From: an uncultured Planctomycetaceae bacterium
GTDB lineage: Bacteria > Planctomycetota > Planctomycetia > Pirellulales > UBA1268
Direction: 5' to 3'
NCBI GenBank assembly: GCA_937900985.1
Contig: CALCGM010000139.1
Location: 1-5,306 of the forward strand
Length of the DNA: 5,306 bases
Shown here: positions 1 through 5,306 of the stretch, piece by piece
Numbering within the stretch: the first letter of the stretch is position 1
How the letters are laid out: each line of letters opens with the position of its first letter
The notes under the pieces: generated by a model
What the model was told of the DNA's origin: nothing
What the model saw: the letters and a program-made list of their open reading frames with translations, nothing else
The model's database searches: none
Position numbers and translations under genes: made by a program

Positions 1-31
1 CTGGGCCGCTTGGCTGCGGCGGGACGGCGGC

Positions 32-751
32 TCACGTGCCGGGCAGCACCACCCCCATGGCGTGCAGCTGCCGCTCAGCCTGCGCGGCCCAGCCCCGGTT
101 GGCCGCAGGGCTTGCAGGGCTGGGATGGAGGATCGTGCCGATCGGTGGAGCGGTACTGCCGAGTGCGGCTTCCGCCCGGCCGGCGGCAAAGGCTCCCACG
201 CCGATCACCCGCCTCGGCCGGCAGCATCGCACCAGCCGCCGCAGCGCCTCATCACACACAGCAAACAGCGGATCCCGCTCGCTGGCGGGCAGCTTGTCGG
301 GCGTGCGGTTGCGGCCGCTCTCCTCCATAAACACCAGCGGGCAGTAGTTGGTCACAAAGAACTGCCTGGCAAACCGCTCGGCTGTGCCAAACCGCTCCTG
401 TGCCCATCCCCACAGCCGCCGACCGCTGACCTCGCTGCGCGTGCAGGCGAAGCCCTGAATCGGCCGCTTGGGATGCAGCACATCGGGCTGCCCCACCGCC
501 TCGTTGATCCCGAGAAACTCCCGCACGAACCCCACCTCGCCAAACGGCACGCCCGTCTGGGCCATGCCCCAGGGGCCGGGATTCATGCCCACCAGCAGGC
601 ATTCCACACCGTCGCGGACCTGCTGCCGCAGATAGGCCTCGTGCGACCGCCGGGCATAGACGAGCGGGTTGTAGACGCAGGCCGTTGGCGGAGCGAAGTC
701 GAGTTTCGCTACCTCTTTCGCCAGCCAGCGCGAGATCGACATGGGAGTCAT
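32..751 (-). CDS. SMUG1-type single-strand-selective uracil-DNA glycosylase
   Basis: A complete 239-residue protein that excises uracil, and in characterised relatives 5-hydroxymethyluracil, from DNA to start base excision repair in the cytoplasm. The motifs seen are those of SMUG1 (uracil-DNA glycosylase superfamily). Residues 55-65 read GMNPGPWGMAQ, with Asn57 matching the catalytic Asn (Asn85 in human SMUG1), and continue into TGVPFGE, where Phe70 matches the uracil-stacking Phe. NYCPL at 135-139 supplies the base-recognition Asn135, and it is followed by a conserved SGRNRTP stretch. HPSPASPAANRGW at 199-211 carries the catalytic-loop His199 and the DNA-intercalating loop. A Trp stands at residue 61 where human SMUG1 has Phe. 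The length is slightly shorter than the human protein, and no signal peptide is seen. The start at 751 is preferred over Met4 because AAAGG lies 6 nt upstream of it. The gene is transcribed divergently from the cytochrome-type gene. Family assignment is firm; substrate range is inferred. Confidence 0.95.
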   Translation of the reverse strand: MTPMSISRWLAKEVAKLDFAPPTACVYNPLVYARRSHEAYLRQQVRDGVECLLVGMNPGPWGMAQTGVPFGEVGFVREFLGINEAVGQPDVLHPKRPIQGFACTRSEVSGRRLWGWAQERFGTAERFARQFFVTNYCPLVFMEESGRNRTPDKLPASERDPLFAVCDEALRRLVRCCRPRRVIGVGAFAAGRAEAALGSTAPPIGTILHPSPASPAANRGWAAQAERQLHAMGVVLPGT

Positions 752-757
752 CGGCCA

Positions 758-762
758 CCTTT
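758..762 (-). promoter_or_regulatory. Ribosome binding site of the SMUG1-type gene
   Basis: Read on the minus strand the bases are AAAGG (extending to AAAGGTGG), 6 nt before the ATG at 751. The next in-frame ATG, nine bases further in, would be 15 nt away, so this site favours the longer start. Inferred from spacing only. Confidence 0.5.
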
Positions 763-862
763 CGACCCATGGTGTACCACGACGCTCCGTTGCGTTGCAG
801 GTATGCTACAGAGGCAGGGATTTCGGAAGTCACCGACCTGTGGTGAGGGCAACGCCACACTC

Positions 863-867
863 AGGAG
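863..867 (+). promoter_or_regulatory. Ribosome binding site that decides the start of the cytochrome-type gene
   Basis: AGGAG lies 7 nt before the ATG at 875, a near-ideal Shine-Dalgarno arrangement. The reading frame stays open upstream to an ATG at position 62. This site, together with the signal peptide that begins at 875, identifies the true start. Confidence 0.75.
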
Positions 868-874
868 CGCCGGC

Positions 875-3800
875 ATGCGCAGCACATCCTCTCGGGCCGC
901 CATCGCTCGCCAGCTTGCGATTGTTGCCGCATTTTTCTCGGCACTTCCTCATCTCGTCGCAGCTGCGGCTCCCCCCGAAACGGCGATCGCCTTTCGCCAC
1001 GAGGTCGCGCCGCTGTTGGTCGCGCGGTGCCTGGAGTGCCATAGCAGCGAGTCGGCCGAGGGCGGCCTGGCGCTCGACACGCCCGAAGGCCTCGCTGCCG
1101 GAGGTGACAGTGGCCCGGCGATCTCAGGCGACGGCGCACGCGGCAGCCTTCTCTGGCAGCGAGTCGACGCCGAAGAGATGCCTCCCGAGCACCCGCTCTC
1201 TGCCGAGGAAAAGGCAGCCCTCGCCCGCTGGATCGACGCGGGGGCCACGTGGCAGGGTGGCCCGCTCGACCTGTTTGCGGTGAGCAGCGACTCCCGCGCT
1301 GGCCGCGACTGGTGGTCGCTGCAGCCGCTCGAGCCGCCGCAGCCGCCAGCGGTCGAGGCTCACGCATCGTGGGCCCGCGGACCGATCGACGCGTTTCTTC
1401 TCCGGGGCCTGGAGCGGGCCGGGCTCTCGCCAGCCCCACAGGCCGATCCTCGCACGCTCCTGCGACGGCTCTTCTTCGATCTTGTCGGCCTGCCTCCAAG
1501 CCCGGAGCAGATCGATGCCTTTGCCGCGGATCCATCCGACGAGGCCTACCTGGGCTTCGTCGATGACCTGCTCGCATCGCCGGCCTACGGAGAGCGATGG
1601 GGGCGTCACTGGCTCGATGTGGTGCGATTCGGTGAGAGCGACGGCTTCGAACGCAACTTTCAGCGGGAGCACGCCTGGCCCTACCGCGACTGGGTCATCG
1701 CCGCACTCAACAGCGACATGCCCTACGACGAGTTTGTCCGGCGGCAGCTGATTGGCGACCAGACCGTTGGCGGGCGGGAGGGGGCTGCCGCAACCGGCTT
1801 TTGGACCGCCGGCGTGCACAACACCGTCGTCGGCGGGAGCGAGCGGATGAAAAAGCTTGCCCGTCAGGATGAGATCGAGGAGGTGCTCGGCACGATCGGC
1901 CAGACCTTCGTCGGCCTGACCTTCAACTGCGCCCGCTGCCACGACCACAAGTTTGATCCGGTCACCCAGCGGGAGTATTACCAGCTCGCCTCAGCGATTT
2001 CCGGCCTGGGCCACGGCGAGCGGCTGATCGAACTTCCTGCAGAACAGGAGAAACTCGCCACGCTCGTGGCCACACTCGGCGACCTGCGAGGCGATCTCGC
2101 GGCCCTCGAATCGGCGGGCCGGCAGCGGGTGCTCTCCGCCCGCGACGCCGGCGACACCCCGCGGCCCTCCCCACCTGCGGCGATGGCCCGCTGGGAGTTT
2201 GAGGATTCCCTCGACGACTCCATCGGCAGCCTGCATGGAACCGCCGTGGGCAACGCCCGCCTGGAAGACGGGGCCCTGGTGCTCGATGGGCAGAGCTTTG
2301 TCGAGACAGCCCCGATCGACCGCGACCTCGGCGAGAAGACCCTCGAGGCCTGGATCCAGCTCGGCTCGCTCGATCAAGGCGGCGGCGCCGCAGTCTCCGT
2401 GGAAACACTCGACGGCCAGCTGTTTGATGCGATCGTTTTCGGGGAGCGAGAGCCACGCCGCTGGATGACGGGGAGCAACGGCTTCTCCCGCAGCGATTCC
2501 TTTGCCGGCAGCGATGAGGTTGAAGCGGCTGACCGGCCGGTGCACCTGGCGATCGTCTATCGAGCCGACGGCACCATCGAGTGCTTTCGCGATGGCATCC
2601 CCTACGGCCAGCCCACGCAGCCTGGGCCTCTCCTGACCTACGAGGCGGGGAGGAGCGAGGTGCTCTTTGGTCTCAGGCATCGGCCGGGCGGTGGCAACCG
2701 CTTCCTCAGCGGCCGTCTCCTCCAGGCAGCCCTCTACGACCGGGCCCTCGACGCCGAGGAGGTGGCCCGTGCCGCAGCCAGCGGCAGCGACCATGTTTCG
2801 GAAGGCGAGCTCGTCGCCGCGCTCACCGCGAGCGAACAGGAGAGCCGGACCCGGCTGAAAGCCGCAATCGTCGAGGCTGAAGCAGCCCGCGCCGAGCAGG
2901 CCCGCCAGGCACGCCTGCGGGTCTACACCCTCACGCCGAGTGGAGGCGAAACCGTGCAGCTGCTCGCACGGGGCGATCCAGCGCTCGCAGGCGACGTTGT
3001 CGCCCCCGGCACGACCGCAGCGGTCTCAAGCCTCACCGCCGACTTTGGCCTGCCGCCAGACGCAGCCGAAGCCGCCCGCCGCCAGCAGCTCGCTGCCTGG
3101 ATCACCAGCCGCGACAACCCGCTTTTCTTTCGCGTGATCGTCAATCGCATCTGGCACCACCACTTCGGCGTCGGCATCGTCGACAGCCCGAGCGACTTCG
3201 GCTTCAACGGCGGGCGGCCGAGCCACCCGGAGCTGCTCGAGTTTCTGGCGAGCCGCTTTCGCGATCAGGGCCAGAGCCTGAAGTGGCTCCACCGCGAGAT
3301 CGTCAGCTCCGCGACCTACCAACAGGCCAGCCATCCCAGCGAAACGGACCCCAAGGCCGCAGGCATCGATGCCAACAACCGGCTCCTCTGGAAGGGTCCC
3401 GTCCGCAGGCTCGAGGCGGAATCGATCCGTGACAGCATGCTCGCCGTGGCGGGCGTGCTGCAGCCCCACGCCGGCGGCCCGGGCTTCAAAGATGTCTCGA
3501 TCACGCTCAACAATGGCACGACCTACTACGAGCCGGCCAACGTGGACAGCGAGGCCTGCTTCTACCGCACCGTCTACCGCTTCAGCCCCCGTGGCGACCG
3601 GCCGGCGTTGCTGGAGTCGTTTGACTGCCCCGACCCGTCGTCGACCGCGCCCAAGCGGAGCGTGACCACCACGCCGCTGCAGTCGCTCTCGCTGCTCAAC
3701 AATGCCTTCGTGCTGCGGCTGGCTGAGCTGCTGGCCGATCGTGTCGCAGCCGACGCTGGCGAGAGCCTCGACGCACAGGTCGATCATGCCTGGCGCCGCG

Positions 3801-3922
3801 TGATCGGTCGCCTGCCCACCGCCGACGAGCGGGCCCTGTCACTGCAGCTCGTTGCCCGCCACGGCCTGCCAGCGCTCTGCCGCGGGCTCTTCAACACCAC
3901 CGAGTTTGTCGTCATCGACTGA
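875..3922 (+). CDS. Exported planctomycete cytochrome-type protein: PSCyt1, DUF1549, LamG-like insert, DUF1553
   Basis: A complete 1015-residue protein whose reaction is unknown. A Sec-type signal peptide fills residues 1-32 (Arg at 2, 7 and 12, hydrophobic 13-32), so it acts in the periplasm or at the surface. A PSCyt1 cytochrome-like domain (about 40-126) has the haem motif CLECH at 52-56 and a possible axial Met in EEMPP (Met102). The PSCyt2/DUF1549 domain (about 168-376) includes FFDLVGLPPSP, RWGRHWLDVVRF and a second CXXCH, CARCH at 352-356, followed by DHKFDP. A helical, charged linker (386-415) leads to a LamG/concanavalin-like domain (about 438-630). A second Ala/Glu/Arg-rich, possibly coiled-coil linker spans 645-682. 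The PSD1/DUF1553 domain (about 733-1012) has NPLFFRVIVNRIWHHHFG, FDCPDP and TTTPLQSLSLLNN, and the family-typical ending NTTEF. The neighbouring DUF1501 gene follows after 24 bp and is a frequent genomic partner. Family assignment is firm; haem attachment and ligand binding are inferred. Confidence 0.93.
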   Translation: MRSTSSRAAIARQLAIVAAFFSALPHLVAAAAPPETAIAFRHEVAPLLVARCLECHSSESAEGGLALDTPEGLAAGGDSGPAISGDGARGSLLWQRVDAEEMPPEHPLSAEEKAALARWIDAGATWQGGPLDLFAVSSDSRAGRDWWSLQPLEPPQPPAVEAHASWARGPIDAFLLRGLERAGLSPAPQADPRTLLRRLFFDLVGLPPSPEQIDAFAADPSDEAYLGFVDDLLASPAYGERWGRHWLDVVRFGESDGFERNFQREHAWPYRDWVIAALNSDMPYDEFVRRQLIGDQTVGGREGAAATGFWTAGVHNTVVGGSERMKKLARQDEIEEVLGTIGQTFVGLTFNCARCHDHKFDPVTQREYYQLASAISGLGHGERLIELPAEQEKLATLVATLGDLRGDLAALESAGRQRVLSARDAGDTPRPSPPAAMARWEFEDSLDDSIGSLHGTAVGNARLEDGALVLDGQSFVETAPIDRDLGEKTLEAWIQLGSLDQGGGAAVSVETLDGQLFDAIVFGEREPRRWMTGSNGFSRSDSFAGSDEVEAADRPVHLAIVYRADGTIECFRDGIPYGQPTQPGPLLTYEAGRSEVLFGLRHRPGGGNRFLSGRLLQAALYDRALDAEEVARAAASGSDHVSEGELVAALTASEQESRTRLKAAIVEAEAARAEQARQARLRVYTLTPSGGETVQLLARGDPALAGDVVAPGTTAAVSSLTADFGLPPDAAEAARRQQLAAWITSRDNPLFFRVIVNRIWHHHFGVGIVDSPSDFGFNGGRPSHPELLEFLASRFRDQGQSLKWLHREIVSSATYQQASHPSETDPKAAGIDANNRLLWKGPVRRLEAESIRDSMLAVAGVLQPHAGGPGFKDVSITLNNGTTYYEPANVDSEACFYRTVYRFSPRGDRPALLESFDCPDPSSTAPKRSVTTTPLQSLSLLNNAFVLRLAELLADRVAADAGESLDAQVDHAWRRVIGRLPTADERALSLQLVARHGLPALCRGLFNTTEFVVID

Positions 3923-3931
3923 TCTCCCGTC

Positions 3932-3939
3932 AGAGAGAG
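3932..3939 (+). promoter_or_regulatory. Purine-rich ribosome binding site of the DUF1501 gene
   Basis: AGAGAGAG ends 7 nt before the ATG at 3947, within the 24-bp gap after the upstream stop codon. It is a weaker match to the Shine-Dalgarno consensus than the site before the upstream gene. There is no terminator-like hairpin in the gap, consistent with cotranscription. Confidence 0.45.
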
Positions 3940-3946
3940 CCTGATC

Positions 3947-5306
3947 ATGCACGCCGCCCGTCACAGCCGCCGTGATTTCTTTCAGTGGGGCACCAATGGC
4001 CTGGCCGCAACGGCGCTCGCGGCGCTGCTGCACGAGGAAGCGGAGGCCACCAAGCCCGCATCCGCCCGCAGTGGGGCGACCCCCGCGAAGGCAAAGCGGG
4101 CCATCCAGATCTGCCTTGTGGGTGGGCTGAGCCATCTCGACTCGTTTGACCACAAGCCGGAGCTGACCCGTCTCCACGGCAGCACGCTCAAGACGGATGA
4201 GGAAGTGGATCTCTTCTTCGGGCAGATGGGGCTGCTGCGGAAGGAAGACTGGGCGTTTCGGCCACGTGGTGAAAGCGGCCTGATGATCAGCGATCTGTTT
4301 CCCGAGATCGCCGGCCATGCCGACGACCTCACCATCCTCCGCTCCATGGAGTCGAAGTCGGCCAACCACACCCCTGCCCTGTTCTTGGCAAACAGCGGCT
4401 TTGAGTTCAACGGCTTTCCCTCGATGGGCAGCTGGGTCTCCTACGGGCTTGGCGTCGCCAACGAATCGCTGCCTGCGTATGTTGTGCTCAATGATGAGCG
4501 TGGCGCTCCCAACACCGGCTCCTCGACCTGGAGCAGCGCCTTTCTGCCATCGAGCCATCAGGGGGTCGTGCTGCATGGCGGCGACACGCCTGTGCGGGAC
4601 CTCTTCCCGGCATCGCCCATCGACCCCGCGACCGACCGCGACACGCAGGCGTTCATCCGTGCGATCAACGCTTTGCAGACGCCGGACGGTGACGCGGATG
4701 CAGCCATCGCGGCTCGCCTGGAGAGCTACGAGCTCGCCGCTCGCATGCAGACCTCGATTCCAGCAGTGGCCAGCCTTGCCGATGAGAGCCCCGCAACGCT
4801 CGAGGCGTATGGTGTCACCAATCCTGCCACGGCCGACATGGGCCGCCGCTGCCTGCTGGGCCGTCGACTGCTGGAAGAGGGCGTGCGGTTTGTGCAGCTC
4901 TTCTCCGGCGGCCCGATTGCCGGCAGCCCGCGAGCCAGCTGGGACGCCCACGAAAACGTGAAGGAAAATCACACCGCTGAGGCCGCCCGCATCGACCGCC
5001 CTGTCGCGGCCCTGCTGGCTGATCTCAAGCAGCGGGGCATGCTCGACGACACGCTGGTGCTGTTCACCACCGAGTTTGGCCGCACCCCGTTTGCTCAGTC
5101 GGCGGCTGACCAGGTCGGCCCTGGCCGCGACCACAACCGCTACGGCTTCACGTGCTGGATGGCAGGGGCAGGCTGCAAGCCAGGCGTCGCGGTGGGCAGC
5201 ACCGACGAGCTCGGCTGGAAGGCGGTTGAGCGGCCGATTCCCTGGCACGATTTTCATGCCACCGTGCTGCATCTCTTCGGCATCGACCACGAGCAGCTCA
5301 CCTACT
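3947..5306 (+). CDS. DUF1501 family exported protein, 3' end cut by the window
   Basis: An open frame of 453 codons runs to the window edge without a stop. The family (PF07394) is related to the alkaline phosphatase/sulfatase superfamily, but its reaction is unknown. The N terminus has a twin-arginine-like leader, SRRDFFQWG at residues 7-15, followed by a weakly hydrophobic stretch at 18-28, which suggests Tat export. Family landmarks follow: GGLSHLDSFDHKP at 59-71 with a likely metal-site Asp65; NHTPALF at 140-146; PSMGSWVSYGLG at 158-169; SWDAHEN at 331-337; TTEFGRTP at 374-381; GRDHN at 393-397; and HDFHATVLHLFGIDHEQLTY at 434-453. Position 61 is Leu where relatives usually have Pro (GGPS). 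Members usually end about 20-30 residues after the LTY motif, so only the tail is missing and it is not a pseudogene. It likely forms an operon with the preceding gene. Metal-site roles are inferred by comparison with the superfamily. Confidence 0.93.
   Translation, partial: MHAARHSRRDFFQWGTNGLAATALAALLHEEAEATKPASARSGATPAKAKRAIQICLVGGLSHLDSFDHKPELTRLHGSTLKTDEEVDLFFGQMGLLRKEDWAFRPRGESGLMISDLFPEIAGHADDLTILRSMESKSANHTPALFLANSGFEFNGFPSMGSWVSYGLGVANESLPAYVVLNDERGAPNTGSSTWSSAFLPSSHQGVVLHGGDTPVRDLFPASPIDPATDRDTQAFIRAINALQTPDGDADAAIAARLESYELAARMQTSIPAVASLADESPATLEAYGVTNPATADMGRRCLLGRRLLEEGVRFVQLFSGGPIAGSPRASWDAHENVKENHTAEAARIDRPVAALLADLKQRGMLDDTLVLFTTEFGRTPFAQSAADQVGPGRDHNRYGFTCWMAGAGCKPGVAVGSTDELGWKAVERPIPWHDFHATVLHLFGIDHEQLTY

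Larger units (their letters stand above)
752..874. promoter_or_regulatory. Divergent intergenic region with the presumed promoters of both units
   Basis: These 123 bases separate the divergent starts of the glycosylase gene and the cytochrome-type gene, so promoters for both are expected here or in the adjoining coding ends. A TATGCT at 802-807 resembles a plus-strand -10 box, but I see no matching -35 hexamer at 16-18 bp. No strong -35/-10 pair stands out on the minus strand either. I see no clear operator or riboswitch. A short TGGT-GT-ACCA dyad around 770-779 is too small to interpret. The promoter role is inferred from gene layout. Confidence 0.4.

Noticed and set aside
5..20. GCCGC/GCGGC inverted repeat with a 6-base loop just downstream of the glycosylase stop
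   Set aside because: The stem is only five base pairs and no T-run follows it on the minus strand, so it cannot be supported as an intrinsic terminator; such short GC hairpins are common in GC-rich DNA.
802..807. TATGCT as a -10 promoter box upstream of the cytochrome-type gene
   Set aside because: No -35-like hexamer lies at suitable spacing (bases near 779-784 read ACGACG), so it is not called as a separate promoter.
252..860. Minus-strand 202-codon frame overlapping the glycosylase gene and the intergenic region
   Set aside because: It is an out-of-frame shadow of the glycosylase coding sequence with Arg/Ala/Gly-rich composition and no domain; the ATG at 770 has no advantage over the glycosylase start.
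1124..3787. Several minus-strand open frames of about 240-275 codons opposite the cytochrome-type gene
   Set aside because: All lie antisense to conserved PSCyt, LamG and DUF1553 motifs, and their translations are low-complexity Arg/Ala/Gly-rich sequence without family signatures.
3839..5290. Long minus-strand open frame of 483 codons opposite the DUF1501 gene
   Set aside because: It is fully antisense to a gene with clear family motifs, shows no recognisable domain, and is explained by high GC content and third-position bias.
5247..5306. Lack of a stop codon in the DUF1501 frame as a sign of a broken gene
   Set aside because: The frame runs intact into the family's near-C-terminal LTY motif at the window edge; truncation is caused by the window boundary.

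Overview
The window is GC-rich, densely coding DNA that most probably comes from a planctomycete (Planctomycetota). The assignment rests on the central gene. Its protein has the architecture of the planctomycete cytochrome-type surface proteins (PSCyt1, PSCyt2/DUF1549, a LamG-like insert, PSD1/DUF1553) and is followed directly by a DUF1501 gene. This gene pair is strongly expanded in Planctomycetota and related PVC bacteria. I cannot support a genus from the sequence alone.

Layout: bases 1-31 are non-coding or lie outside any gene I can define. Bases 32-751 (minus strand) encode a complete SMUG1-type uracil-DNA glycosylase. Bases 752-874 are a 123-bp divergent intergenic region that must carry the start signals for both flanking transcription units. 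Bases 875-3922 (plus strand) encode a 1015-residue exported protein with two CXXCH motifs. After a 24-bp gap, bases 3947-5306 (plus strand) encode a DUF1501 protein that is cut off by the window edge, probably with only a few tens of residues missing.

How the genes relate: the two plus-strand genes look like one operon encoding two exported proteins, one with a Sec-type and one with a Tat-like leader. The family's biochemical role is not established. Involvement in periplasmic or surface turnover of complex polymers is a common suggestion, and the LamG-like domain is compatible with it. The glycosylase is a DNA-repair housekeeping gene read in the opposite direction and need not be functionally connected. 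I see no RNA genes, mobile elements, CRISPR arrays or notable repeats. I found no clearly undescribed system: this is an ordinary planctomycete region with a few points worth checking.
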